Below are positions 34,404 to 45,402 of a stretch of DNA of 64,000 nucleotides, piece by piece. This stretch comes from Ciborinia camelliae (taxonomy: Eukaryota > Ascomycota > Leotiomycetes > Helotiales > Sclerotiniaceae), in assembly GCA_025890175.1 (NCBI GenBank), contig JANPYM010000003.1:2166795-2230794 (forward strand), in the 5' to 3' direction. The notes under the pieces are model-generated. The model was not told where the DNA came from. It saw only the letters and a list, made by a program, of their open reading frames with translations, and made no database searches. Within the stretch, counting starts at the first letter, position 1. Each line of letters opens with the position of its first letter. Both the position numbers and the translations under genes were made by a program.

Positions 34404-36491
34404 ATGGAGTACAGAAGAAGTTCCATGGTTATGAACCGAAAGCAACAAGCTAGTACAAACCCTCAGATATATGCTAGCTTCGCCGGTGCTGGTGTCCCCC
34501 GGACCTCAAATGGAATTTTGGACGACATGCCTACAATGTGGTGGGATGAGGAAAGAATCCAAGCTACCGTCACACGACAATTTGTGTCATCAAAATTACG
34601 TCCAGACGAGCAAGAGCGTCTAGATGAGCCCTTAGGTTTTGGGGATAGCTTGACTGATGACACGTATATGGAATGGATTGAAGAAAAGGCGAAAAAAATA
34701 TTTTTGATATTGGTGGAGTTGGGTGTGCCAGATCAAATATTTGGAGTTATTGATGATTCTTGGGGCGATGATGATTTACCAATACCCATGGACCAAGTTG
34801 AGAGACTACAATTGACCTACGACAGAAACGAAAAGCTAGAGAGAAGGTTTTTCCAGCGTCAGTTCAACTATCTATTAAGATATATTGCTAAAGGAGAACA
34901 CATTTACTACGATGATGTAGAGGTCGTACCCTTGGAGCCAGTGGAGAAAAGACCCACTGGATCAGTAACTAGTCTGCTATCGAACAGCGTTGACAAAATT
35001 CATTTACCTGGCAGACCAGACACTGTCTTTCTACGCCGGCGGATACTCTTGGGTACTTCACCGGAACGAATGCCACATGAGGAATTTCTCTCGGGTATTG
35101 AAGCGATGAAAGGGGTCGAACATGTACATCTCACTTCATTATGGGCTTCTTATATCCATCAGGATAAAGGCTACCTACTTTTGACCCCAGCAAACGTCAA
35201 CTCGCTCAAATCATTTCTCACAATAATACCCCAATCCTTCAAGATTCTAGCTAAGCAGGACCGCCGTATTCTTATCCTGAATTGGCTTCACTGTCTAGCC
35301 GGGGCTCTATCTTTCCTCCATAAAATTGGCCTGTCACATCGCAATATCAAGCCCTCGAACGTGATGCTGGACCTTGACAACCACATCTTCCTAGGCAATT
35401 CCGGAGTTTTTCCTACCCAGATACCCACTGGGGAGAAAAGTGGATTTGATAAAGAGACTTATGATTATTCTGCCCCAGAACAGAACCATTGCACAATGAC
35501 TTCCACTTCCAGCCTACCCAATACCCGGTCAGTATCATCGCGACCACCAGCATCTAGCAGGTCGGCTGGTATTGCGAGTGAGTCCATATTTCAAGCCGCT
35601 TCAATGTCTTTGTCAAATGATTCTTCATCTATTCATACAGCTTCAACCGGTTCACAATCAGAAGGCTCAGGTCCAAGACAGACTAGAAGATACAGCAGAG
35701 CTGGCAGACACGATCCCCAGAAAGCCGATATATTTTCTTTAGGCGCCATTTTCATCGAAATCATCACATTTCTCATGAAGCGAGCTACAAGGAATTTTGC
35801 CTCTCATCGATCATCAAAGAATAAAACCCCAGGTCGTGGTGGTGGAATTCCAGATGCCAGCTTTCATAAAAACTTGGGACAAGTAGATAGCTGGATGAAT
35901 ATACTTCTTAAAGACGCCACCAAGAAGGAGGACAGAATCTTCAGAGGTGTTTCCCAATTGATTGCGCTCTCCCAACGGATGCTTGCGTTTGATCCGAATG
36001 AAAGGCCAATGGCAACCGAAGTTCAAGAGAGAATCTATGCCATCTTGACTGAGAATTGCGGCTTAAAAGACAATCCCGGAGACAACAATTCAGAACGAGG
36101 GAAAATACACTGCGAGACTCGAATTACCGAAGACCAATGGAACTTTGGATTTGATCAATTACGCTTGGCCAGTCAAAGAGCCGCGGCAGAAGCCTGTGCC
36201 TCGGTGGCGGGCGACACGATGGGAAACCTTCCGCTCGGCAACGGAGGTGTGATCTATGGAGTCGAAAGGATAGCAACGGTGGTAAATAACGGAGTGCCCC
36301 TATCGTCAATGGGAGGAAGAGATGGAGACCGCGTGAGTATCAATACGAAGACCAGCAGCGGGAAAAGTAGCGAGGGGAAGGGGAAAGGTGCGGGAGAGGG
36401 GAAAGCAAGGCCTAAAGCTAAGGCTTGGCAAGCGCCTGTTTATGCCGGTAGGTCTTCGACTCTTCATAGTGCGGTTATGGTTCTATACTAG
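34404..36491 (+). CDS. Protein kinase-like protein, predicted pseudokinase
   Basis: A single exon encoding 695 residues from ATG 34404 (MEYRRSSMVM; an upstream in-frame TTG at 34350 is not a likely start). Residues 50-200 form a conserved-looking helical N-terminal region (MWWDEERIQATVTRQF; WIEEKAKKIFLILVELGVPDQIFGV). Residues ~215-540 follow a kinase fold: LTPANVNSLKSFL in the hinge region, helix E LHCLAGALSFLHKIGLSHRN, IKPSNVML, YSAPE at ~355, a Ser-rich insert ~365-430, ADIFSLGAIFIEI (helix F) and FDPNERPMATEV (helix I). The catalytic Asp of HRD is Asn (HRNIKPSN), DFG is replaced by GNS, and no glycine loop or VAIK lysine is visible. It is therefore probably catalytically dead, acting as a scaffold or allosteric partner. 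The C-terminal tail is Gly/Lys/Ser-rich. Partner unknown. Confidence 0.85.
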   Translation: MEYRRSSMVMNRKQQASTNPQIYASFAGAGVPRTSNGILDDMPTMWWDEERIQATVTRQFVSSKLRPDEQERLDEPLGFGDSLTDDTYMEWIEEKAKKIFLILVELGVPDQIFGVIDDSWGDDDLPIPMDQVERLQLTYDRNEKLERRFFQRQFNYLLRYIAKGEHIYYDDVEVVPLEPVEKRPTGSVTSLLSNSVDKIHLPGRPDTVFLRRRILLGTSPERMPHEEFLSGIEAMKGVEHVHLTSLWASYIHQDKGYLLLTPANVNSLKSFLTIIPQSFKILAKQDRRILILNWLHCLAGALSFLHKIGLSHRNIKPSNVMLDLDNHIFLGNSGVFPTQIPTGEKSGFDKETYDYSAPEQNHCTMTSTSSLPNTRSVSSRPPASSRSAGIASESIFQAASMSLSNDSSSIHTASTGSQSEGSGPRQTRRYSRAGRHDPQKADIFSLGAIFIEIITFLMKRATRNFASHRSSKNKTPGRGGGIPDASFHKNLGQVDSWMNILLKDATKKEDRIFRGVSQLIALSQRMLAFDPNERPMATEVQERIYAILTENCGLKDNPGDNNSERGKIHCETRITEDQWNFGFDQLRLASQRAAAEACASVAGDTMGNLPLGNGGVIYGVERIATVVNNGVPLSSMGGRDGDRVSINTKTSSGKSSEGKGKGAGEGKARPKAKAWQAPVYAGRSSTLHSAVMVLY

Positions 36492-37228
36492 TGTGTTTAT
36501 ACTAACAATCGACCCACAGAGCTTAGCTTCGGCTAAACCCCTAAGTTGCCGGCTCGCCAGAACGATCCGAGATGCGGGCGCGCCCCGAGCAATTGGGATA
36601 ATTAGCGAATAATGACCACCTCGCATTCGAATACAGCGACAGATACGAATCTTATAATATTAGGCCTATACTGGGTGAGGGAAAAGCGGGGTTGATACGG
36701 ACGGAGTGGAAATACCTACCTAGTTAATGCATGTGAATATTGGCGGCGATGGATGGTGCGAAAAAACTTTGGGCGCTTTTTTTTTCTTCCTTGTTTTTAG
36801 CTTTGGGAATGCTCTGGCAACAAACGGGCAAGAATGCAATGAGACGATATGATAACATGCGGCACGATTCTTCTGATGGAAAATACCTTCTACATGGCGT
36901 CTTTCTTGATAGTATAGTATATAGCAGCAAATAGCGAATTCATGGTCAGGGAAAACGAAACTTCGGTGGGTGGATAACCTGATCAAGAACTGAAAGTGGA
37001 AAATGGAAACGAAGAGCCAGGATAAGTGGTATCGAGACTCCAATTCAACCATTGCTCCATTCTATTTGATGTATTTCTTTATGTATCGCCATCCTATGTT
37101 ATCATTTCATCCAATTCATTCGCTCATCTAATATGAAAAGCAAACCGAATGTTTATTACCTTTTCGTCTGATATCCGAAACTCCAAAACCATAATTCGTT
37201 ATCCCTGTAAAGTCTTTAAGGTTTACAT
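36492..37228. other. Convergent intergenic region
   Basis: 3' regions of the pseudokinase-like gene and the minus-strand histidine phosphatase gene. It has an A/T-rich middle with a T9 run at 36778-36786. No gene is seen. Confidence 0.6.
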
Positions 37229-38872
37229 TTAATAGACACTCCCCAGGACACTTTTGTCCAATTTTTCAGCTTGCTCAATTTCAAGTAGTTCGGGGCTCTG
37301 CTCGCCGCCTTCATCGCTCTGCCCTCCAGCATCATCATCACCATCATCACCGTCATCACTTTGATCGCCTAAAGCATCAGCCTTAACCCCCTGCCCCATT
37401 CCATCCGATTCTTGTCTCTTTAGATTCCGCGATGGTACTGAAATCCCTGACCCATTGTTCCCATTTCTTCCCCTAGCTAACTTTTTTCTCATACCTTCTT
37501 CGGCGCTAATCTCAGTATCGCTATTAGCACCACTAGCGCTTCCACCCCCATCTCTACCCCCGTGGCGAATGCCAAGTAAATCATTGGGACTTCGAATGCG
37601 ACTACGCAGTCGGTCTTCTATGCTGATGAAGCTGGGAGTTCCATCGGGACTGCTAACTGTTTCTTCGATACTTTTTTGGACATCTAATTCAGGCGGGCCG
37701 GGTTTACCTCTAGCATCGTCCTCGTCCTCATCTGATGAAGACTGCCAGCGACGGGCAGCAGGCCTGCGGGATGCGATTGTCTCTAGGTGTGTTGATGAAT
37801 TGGATGCCGAGGCAATCGGGCGACCGTTTAGTTGCATGGCATGCATGGAGTTCTCCTTTTTGTAGTGATGCTTTCCATGGTCGCAGCCGTTTGGACAGCC
37901 ACCCCATCTTTTTTGTGTTGGTATTGGGCTAGAAGAACCAGCAGCAGAGCGACTTGCCCCTAGCAGTTTACTCTCCTTCTCTTTATCTTTTTCGGAGGCT
38001 TGTCCCTTTTCGGACGTAGAAGAAGAGGGTTTGGCAGCGGCAGCAAGGGCAAGGCGTTCTTGCTTGAGCTGAGACCAGGTGCGCAGTTGATTCTCCAGTA
38101 TATATTTCCCGGAATCGGTTGATTTGCGCATGATTAGAAACTCGCAGTGGTTGACATTTCGGAGATCTTCGAAATACTCCACGGAGAAATGGTACCATTT
38201 CATCAGGAAGACGCGGGACATGAGTCCATGAGTCACTATCACCCCGATCATGTTAGGGACATAAAGGAGAGATGCAGATGTAAAGAACATACCTAAAACA
38301 CAAACGCTTGCAAAATCATCATCCCCAAATTGTCTCCATAGACTCTCATTAAAACCACTTACTCTATCATACGCATCTGCCGCACTCTCTCCATTAGGGA
38401 TCCTATAAAAGAAGTGTCCATAATCTGCTCGTTCCTGCCACATCCGTTCCATTTCCGCACTACATGGTTGGAAATTACCAAAGTCCTGCTCGCGCAGACG
38501 AGGTTCCTCGTATACCTTTATAGAGTGTCTGGGAAACGGCGAAGGGCTTGGGGAATCAGAGGTCAGGGTGGATAGAATACCCTCCGTAGTTTCGCGGGTT
38601 CGTCGATAGGGAGAAGTAAAAAAGTGGAGGGTGTCATCTGGGCGGAGGAGATTTCGCAGTTGCAAACCAGCTTCATGGGCTTGGGTCCAGCCTTCCTGAG
38701 TGAGTTTTACTCTGTGATCGGGGATGGTTTGGTGGATATCGCGATTTTCTGGACGGGTTAGCTACGATACTCGCAACAAGGCTGTCAGCCTCGTGGATAA
38801 GAGGCAGGGGAACATACTATTTCCCTCGGATTGAGCGTGTCTGATCAATATGATCATACGAGGCTTTCCCAT
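37229..38872 (-). CDS. Histidine phosphatase family (phosphoglycerate mutase-like) protein
   Basis: Three exons, 38818-38872, 38293-38748 and 37229-38235 (introns with GTATGT donors), giving 505 residues. The catalytic motif RHAQSEGN is at residues 11-18 and is split from the next exon immediately after Asn. It continues with LTQEGWTQAHEAG, FFTSPYRRTRET (second Arg), RLREQDFGNFQ, RIPNGESAADAYDRV (catalytic Glu) and VTHGLMSRVFLMKW (second His, ~173). This pattern is closest to the broad-range phosphatase branch that includes yeast Det1. The catalytic domain ends near residue 250. The remaining half is a low-complexity tail rich in Ser, Asp, Glu and Gly, ending with a strongly acidic segment. 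A KRWGGCPNGCDHGKHHYKKE patch (Cys/His-rich) lies between them. Probably cytosolic; substrate unknown. Confidence 0.9.
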
Positions 38873-39439
38873 ATTCGCAGATTAAAAGGGACAGCCTTTC
38901 GTCCCAACGGGTGTTTTTATGCTTCTTTAGGGAAAAGGTTCAAGGAATAACGGAACGAAATCTGAGGAAATACTTGTCTTCAATATTGTAACTATTTATA
39001 AACCCAAGAATAAACAAGGGATGTTGTCTGTAACAATGCTGAGAAATAAGTACCGTGTGAGTGTTTTAAGTTGCCGCCCCTCTCCTGACCGATTAATTGT
39101 TATCATCTTATCGTTTGTAGATGATTTCGACGAAACATATGGATGGCATTTGGAAATTTGGTGGGGCTGTCCATTATTAGTCAGGGGTTGCCGAGACAAG
39201 GCTGTAGCTCGGCGGCTCGTGTGGTAAATAAAACAAAACCTTGTTCATCAAAACTCAAAATTGATAGCTAATAATCACTTCAAACAAAACACTGAAGCTG
39301 TTTTTGTCGGCATTTTCAATACAATCTCAAAAAATACTGGAACCACAAGAGAAGCTTCTGCGCGAAATATCTAAGTCGACGACATCCGATCTTATATTAG
39401 CTCATACACATAGTACATACCATAAAAATCTCCTCAACC
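38873..39439. other. Divergent promoter region
   Basis: Shared upstream DNA of the histidine phosphatase and PRKRIP1-like genes. AT-rich; no specific element recognised. Confidence 0.55.
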
Positions 39440-40036
39440 ATGTCAGAAAACATTCCCGAATCTATTCCCACTTCCGCCGACCCTCGTTCCAAGCGCCCCC
39501 TCAAACGTCGCGCAATTTCTCCCCGCTCGGAAACCGCTTCTCAAATCGACAAACTGATGTCCGCACCCGATCGCGATATCAAAATCCCATCTTCAACCTC
39601 CCTAGCCGTGAAAAGAGGCGGCGCAAATGTTCCCGAGATAGTGCAGAATGTGCAAGGAAGTTCCGCAGGAGCTGGATCGGGAGAGTTTCATGTGTATAAG
39701 GCGAGTCGGAGAAGGGAGTATGAGAGATTGAAGGGGATGGACGAAGAGGTTAGACAGGAAGAGGAGGCAGAGCAATGGGAGAGGGAGAAGAGGGAGAGGG
39801 AGGAAAAGGATGCAGAAAAGACGAGAAAAGCCAGAGAGAAGAGGGAAAAGAAGAGACAGAAGAAAGGTGGTAAGGGTGACCATTCTGGTGCTGGTGCTAC
39901 TGGGGCACAAGTAGGAAAAGTAAAGCCTAGGATTGAGGCAAACGTCAGAGGAAATGATGAAAATGAAGATGCTGGAACAAATATTATTGAAGAAACACAA
40001 GAACAGGTCGGAGTCATCATCCATGATGATGATTGA
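39440..40036 (+). CDS. PRKRIP1-like (DUF1168) spliceosome-associated protein
   Basis: A single exon of 198 residues. The hallmark segment is SGEFHVYKASRRREYERLK (about residues 80-98), the core of the DUF1168/PRKRIP1 family. It is followed by a long continuous charged helix (EEVRQEEEAEQWEREKREREEKDAEKTRKA, KREKKRQKKGGKG). The N-terminus is Pro/Ser-rich with a basic KRPLKRRAISPRSE patch that could act as a nuclear signal. The C-terminus is acidic (IIHDDD). Human PRKRIP1 is a long helix bridging parts of the catalytically activated spliceosome, and a nuclear pre-mRNA splicing role is inferred here. It is short and intron-free. It converges on CCT3, with 228 bases between stop codons. Confidence 0.9.
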   Translation: MSENIPESIPTSADPRSKRPLKRRAISPRSETASQIDKLMSAPDRDIKIPSSTSLAVKRGGANVPEIVQNVQGSSAGAGSGEFHVYKASRRREYERLKGMDEEVRQEEEAEQWEREKREREEKDAEKTRKAREKREKKRQKKGGKGDHSGAGATGAQVGKVKPRIEANVRGNDENEDAGTNIIEETQEQVGVIIHDDD

Positions 40037-40264
40037 TGGATATTTGATGCTAAGGAGCTCAACTTCACTAAATTCAGGTTTCTGCACGGATGGGAATATT
40101 CACAACTGTTTTAAGAGTGGCCAAAACGGGTGTATTGGCTTGATATCTATTCGTTTGTCATGAACATGAACATGCATTCGTTAACCGTGAGCTCTATGCT
40201 ATGGTTACAAGGGTATGCTCAACCATATTATCATCGCTTTTTTTATACACTAACATTGGAAGAT

Positions 40265-42194
40265 TTATTCCTCCCCACCGCCAGGTGCACCAGGTGCTCT
40301 TGCGGCCTTTGCGCTGCAGATATCATCAACCCTCAGGAGAAGGCAGGCGGACTGTACGGATAGATTAGCTATAATTTTTCGCAAATTAATACGCATATGG
40401 TCACATACCTCAACTGCAGTCTTGATACTTTGTAATTTGACTGCCTCTGGCTCCCAAACACCGTACTCATTCATATCAACCAAAGTACCCTTGTCGCCAT
40501 CAATACCCCATGAACTTCCACCCTCAGCATGCTTTGCTCTCAATGCAGTGAGGACTCTGACTGGACTTTGTCCAGCATTTTGAATCAAAGTTCTTGGGAT
40601 GACTTCCATAGCTTCAGCTACAGCCTTGTATGGCCATTGCTGTACACCCTCAATACTCTTTGCGAGTTGACCTAATCTGACAGCTACAGCCATTTCAGTA
40701 GCACCTCCTCCAGGTGATAATCTGGGGTGGAACATAACATTTCGTGCGACAGCCATAGCATCGGCCAAATTTCTGTCAATCTCGTTCAAGATATCCTTAG
40801 ATGGACCCCTCAGTAAGATGGTGCAGGCCTTTGGTGATTTGCACTTGGTTAAAAATGTGAAGTATTCGTCACCAATCTTTTCAATCTCGAAGAGACCACA
40901 CTGGGTTCCAACATCGGATTCTTGGAGATCATCTACTCTGTTGACGACAGTTGCGCCAGTGGCACGAGCTATTCTGTTGTTGTCTGTCTTTCGGACACGA
41001 CGGAGTGCAGTAACGTTGCCCTTCATCAGGTAATGTTGTGCGAGATCTATAATCAATGAGTAAATGAAATCATTACCAAGGGAGTTGACATACCAGAGAC
41101 ACCCTTTTCAGTGATAACCAAATCGGGCTTAAGAGCAAGAATAGAATCGCACATAAGCTTGACCTGCTCCTCTTCAATCTGTAAAATCTTGTTCCAATCG
41201 TCCTCTTTGCTAATCTCAATGTTCGTCTGTGATTCTCCTTTCTTGTATTCCAATGTGCAATCTAACAGGATAATTCTTGGGTTCTCGATTCTCCGTCTCA
41301 TCTTTGGATGGGTAATATCTTTGTTGAGCATAACACCGTCCAAGACTCTGCTGTCCTCAATTTCTCCACCTGGGATCTTCTCAACTCTTGCATAACGCTT
41401 GATATCAACTTCTTTCTTGCCACCTCCAATTTCGTGGGTTACGGTTCTTACAGCCTTAAGTGCTAAGCTGCACATAAGTTCAGACCATCTAGAAACGAAT
41501 TTTGTACCAATCGAGGATGAGATAAGTTGGTACATCGCTTTGTCATCGTTGATATCGACTGGGAGAGAAATCTCTTCAATAATCTCGAGAGCATCTTTGA
41601 GTGCGGCCTTGAAAGCAGAAATAATAACGACGGGGTGGATATTTCTCTCGAGTTGTGGGAGAGATTGTGCCAGCATTTCACCGGCTAGAGAATATCAGCC
41701 TAGTTTCTTATAAGTTCCTAAAGTATCGCATACCAAGAATAATAACACTCGTAGTTCCATCTCCAACTTCCTCATCTTGTGTTCTGCTCAACTCGATCAT
41801 ACTCTTTGCCGCAGGATGTGACACTTCGATTTCTCTGAGAATGGCATGACCGTCATTTGTTAAAACGATACCTCCCATAGGGTCTAATAACATCTTCAGC
41901 ATAGCTTTTGGGCCCAAACATGATCGAATAATATCTGCGACACTGTTGTGTGTCAGTTCTGACTTGTTGAAATGGCGGGAGTGTTCGAGGGATGCTGTGG
42001 AGAGCTCCTACGTTTTGGCTGCAGTGATATTCGACATCTGAGCTTTCCGGCCAGTTTGCCTATCACCATTCTGGGTGTCTAAAAGCTATAGTGAGCATTC
42101 CGGCCATTTTGAGAGGATGAGGGGTAGCGGGCAGAAGAGCTTCAAAAACTTCATAACTTCAAAACTTACTCATTACTACTACCGGCGCCTGCAT
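40265..42194 (-). CDS. CCT3: T-complex protein 1 subunit gamma (CCT3)
   Basis: Gamma subunit of the cytosolic TRiC/CCT chaperonin that folds actin and tubulin. Six exons: 42170-42194, 42012-42078, 41734-41942, 41094-41684, 40409-41046 and 40265-40351. They give 538 residues with every junction in frame. The protein starts MQAPVVVMNTQNGDRQTGRKAQ. Diagnostic sites include IRSCLGPKAMLKMLLDPMGG (nucleotide-binding P-loop region), LTNDGHAILREI, QDEEVGDGTTSVIIL (catalytic Asp region) and LSPGGGATEMAVAV in the C-terminal equatorial domain. The tail ends in a Gly-rich GAPGGGEE. The last intron (40352-40408) could be read through in frame, but skipping it restores the family sequence TAVESACLLLRVDDI. 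The length matches the family. Confidence 0.97.
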
Positions 42195-42792
42195 GTTGAA
42201 AGATTTCTTGGATATCTGCCGTGAAAGTATTAAAATGGAGAGCAAGAAACCCTATTAACAAAAAGTATTTGTATGGCGGTGAATGTTGTAGTGCCGTTTG
42301 AATATGTTTCCACTGCTCTGCCGCGTTGATATCGCGTCTCGACAAATTTCTTGACGCAGTGTGCACGGACCATCTCTAGTTTTTGAATATTGTCATCGCC
42401 TGAAAACAAGTCGAGAATTAAAACATTCAACATCACTCACATCACTATTCGAGATCAATTAGCCTTTCCAATTACAAGTGTTATTGACTACCTAGGAAAT
42501 CATGATCCGGAGTTCGCCTTCATTCACTCTGCTATTACTACATATCTCACACAATGGCAAGCGCTATCTATTTGAATGTGATTTCTTCTTGACATTTATG
42601 ATTTTTCCATTTTATTGTAGATTTCCCATTTGCCTCAAAAACATCTTCGGTTTAGCTTTAATACAATTCAGTTCGGCACAAAAATACAATATTGCCACTA
42701 GATCCCACTTCTAAAGATTATCTACAAGTACCAATCTATGAGTATGTCTAGCTTGAATCTCCTTCCTGCGGGTAGCCATTCCCAAACCGCAA
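42195..42792. other. Intergenic region at start of accessory island
   Basis: Promoter side of CCT3 and upstream side of the first 2EXR gene. AT-rich. No gene is supported. Confidence 0.5.
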
Positions 42793-43191
42793 ATGCCTTT
42801 ACGTACCTTTACCCCCTTTCCACAACTTCTCAATGAACTACAGTGCCTAATTTGGAGTTTTGCCACCATTGTTCGAGATGAGGGACTCTCCGTTTGTAAA
42901 ACCCATGAAAAAGTCAATTATCCCTTTCGCTCGGATCTGCTACACAGATGGACGACATCAAGGACCTGGACAACCTATAGACATGCCATGGTGCTGCAGG
43001 TATGTCATCTTTCTAGGGAGGAAGCTCTGAAACATTATAATCTTATATCCAAAGACCAGAAGAAAATTACATCGTTGGCATATAAAGACCATCCTCGCGT
43101 GCTCGCAAATGTGGAATGCGATGGGCGGCCATATGTGAACCCGTACTGTTCCCTTGAAGTCTGCGGGGGCCAATCGTTTTTCTACTGTTAA
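42793..43191 (+). CDS. 2EXR-domain protein, short and probably truncated
   Basis: A 132-residue frame with the 2EXR signature near its start: FTPFPQLLNELQCLIWSFA (family pattern F-x-x-F-xx-L-xx-E-L-xx-x-I-W). The second conserved element, VCHLSREEALKHYNL, lies at about residue 72. Most fungal 2EXR proteins run 200-350 residues with a further C-terminal half. This frame stops early, after LEVCGGQSFFYC, where the chain usually continues with the segment naming aromatic/Asp residues. It is probably a truncated or decaying copy. The biochemical role of the 2EXR family is unknown; the proteins are abundant and variable in Leotiomycetes. A longer relative lies 360 bases downstream in the same orientation. 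Confidence 0.65.
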   Translation: MPLRTFTPFPQLLNELQCLIWSFATIVRDEGLSVCKTHEKVNYPFRSDLLHRWTTSRTWTTYRHAMVLQVCHLSREEALKHYNLISKDQKKITSLAYKDHPRVLANVECDGRPYVNPYCSLEVCGGQSFFYC

Positions 43192-43550
43192 AAGTATGAA
43201 ATTATGAACACCGCCCTCCTATCTCGATGGCCAATGAAAAGAGCAAAAATCCGGTGATACATTTTGATATCCTACTTGCAGGTGGGTGGATATATAGAGT
43301 CGTAGAAGGCAAGAACCTTCTGTATAGTACAACTTTATTTCTCAAATCTAAACATCGGTAGAATCATGTGGCTGTACATAGGGGACCGTACGAACTGGCT
43401 AGCGTACGCACTAGTGCCTCGGTGTACTCTATATAAGATATCAACCTCATAGAGCTTTATAGGAATCAACGATTATTATACACAGGATTAAGTACTTGTA
43501 CTTTCATCACACCAGGTTGATACCAACATTACTCAACATACTTTGACACC
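43192..43550. other. Intergenic between two 2EXR genes
   Basis: AT-rich spacer with CTCTATATAAGATATC around 43427-43442, about 110 bases before the next ATG. This is a plausible TATA element for the second 2EXR gene. Confidence 0.5.
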
Positions 43551-44099
43551 ATGATCCCACTCGTACAGGCAGAAGTTGCTATTGTCCAAGGGAAGTTAGA
43601 GATAAAAAATTTCAAATTATATTTGTCCATACAACAGGAGGGTTTTCCTCCCCGCCCGCGCCAATCGGATCGAGAATTCACACCATTTCTAAGGTTACCG
43701 AAAGACCTACAACTCCGTATTTGGCAGCAAGTCTTGATGGATTGCGAGCCACGACTTGTCATCGTCAAATCTGCCGATATACGCACCGTTCGTCCTGGCG
43801 CCGAAATCGAAACTCAAACATTATACCAAGCAAAAGCAAATTGTGATATCCCACCCATCTTGCATGTATGTTATACTTCTAGGATGGAAGCTCTCAGGCA
43901 ATACAGTCTGAGTTTTCAGGAGAATCTTACTCATCCTGTGTATTTTGACCCGCGCAAGGACAGTCTTGTCATGGAGGCCTATGATGGATGGAGAAGTTTT
44001 TTGTTTCATGGTCGTCGATTAAGTTCAATGGGTAGTCATTCGTCAAGACGAGCGACAACAGTCCACAGAAATTGTTGGAGGGGTAGAAAATTGAGATAG
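43551..44099 (+). CDS. 2EXR-domain protein (possible 3' frameshift)
   Basis: A 182-residue frame from ATG 43551 with a ~40-residue lead, then FTPFLRLPKDLQLRIWQQVL (2EXR motif, about residues 43-62), LHVCYTSRMEALRQYSLSFQ (~104-123) and YFDPRKDSLVMEAYDGW (~131-147). The final ~30 residues (RRLSSMGSHSSRRATTVHR...) look low-quality. In another frame over the same DNA (about 44030-44093) the reading VVIRQDERQQSTEIVGGVEN is more protein-like and ends at a TGA at about 44094. That suggests a small indel near 43990-44030 or an unannotated intron. Function unknown. Together with the previous gene it forms a tandem pair. Confidence 0.65.
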   Translation: MIPLVQAEVAIVQGKLEIKNFKLYLSIQQEGFPPRPRQSDREFTPFLRLPKDLQLRIWQQVLMDCEPRLVIVKSADIRTVRPGAEIETQTLYQAKANCDIPPILHVCYTSRMEALRQYSLSFQENLTHPVYFDPRKDSLVMEAYDGWRSFLFHGRRLSSMGSHSSRRATTVHRNCWRGRKLR

Positions 44100-45402
44100 G
44101 TGGGGGAGGATCGCATCATTTGCGTACGCGATCCAGGTGCATCCCACCATGATGTATAGCTACAAGAGAAATCATACTATGATCTGAACATATGTGCACC
44201 AAGTGACTGCAAATCTAACGCATTCGAACCCGTTGGTATTGATGACAGGAGTTTTGTTGATCATTCACAAGTTGACTGAACCATGGAATGAATCAATGTC
44301 CCCATCTCAATATGTGACAAATAATCTGGAATCCATCAAATTACCTAGCCATTCCTATACTCTTCCTACCCTGTGTCCGATTTGAAATCTTCCCAGTCTT
44401 AAACCTTTAAGAATGATTTGATCATTTCAATAAGTTTATTGTTCTATCGATTCAATAATCAGAATAATTTCAATATTTATATTTCTCGGGTTGTTGGACT
44501 GCAGTCCGGACTATTGGACATACTGTCTTCATAACAGATCTGTTCTAGATTAGAGCTTAGAAGTATAATATGAGAATGCGTTTCTTATTTTTATTCGAAG
44601 TTTATATAATATTTAGATTTATATTCAAATATTTTATATAATACGGGTTGTCTAATAATATAACTGAGAACAAGTCTCTTTTCATCACTGTACGAGATCG
44701 GAAACCAGCAAGAAGTCCTACTTTAATACATGACCCCAACATGAATTATTCTTGATGCTGAAGTTTATTTTTATCCTTTGTATTTCTCGAATTACCCTTA
44801 GGGTTCCCACTCGGGCCACGCGCATGCTAATGGTTTTCCTCGCACTCTTTTCTCCTTTGACCTTCATTATAATTTCTCGTAAACACCACTTGACCTATCT
44901 CCTTTACAGATTCATCGTTCCCACCCGTACTGCAATAATTGTCGGTACTGGTATCCCTTCTAGTCGTGAATGATCTGCTCGTTTCTCGTTTGAGTTATTC
45001 TTTGCCAATATTCGCAGGTGTGGGAAAATAATTGCGATAATTTAAAGTCATTATAAGAGCGTGTGACTTAAATTTTGGGATCCAAAATACCAAAGTTTAG
45101 GTATAAGTATACGGAAATAAATTGTTTATATTTATGAAATGATACTGGTTGAAAGCAGTAGGATATATACATATAGAACCAAATGCCTAGCATGATTATG
45201 GCCACCAGCTCGGTCAGTCACACTGGGTTTGTCCAGCCCATCCAACATCAAGAAACAAACGATTAATGCACGACCCCCATAGACACCTCAGCTAATTGCC
45301 CACTCTCCTTGAGTCATTCAACTGGACGTTGTTATTTAGCTCATGAGCAGGCAAACTATTCGCTATTGTTGGCTCCTAGTCTGACCGGCTAGAGACGGTG
45401 GA
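44100..45402. other. AT-rich intergenic DNA in accessory island
   Basis: 1.3 kb, very AT-rich around 44400-44660 (repeated ATTTATAT-type sequence). I see no intact gene. Confidence 0.55.

Noticed and set aside
40352..40408. Coding sequence retained in CCT3
   Set aside because: It can be read in frame, but it has GTATGT/TACAG borders, and removing it restores the conserved TAVESACLLLRVDDI sequence.
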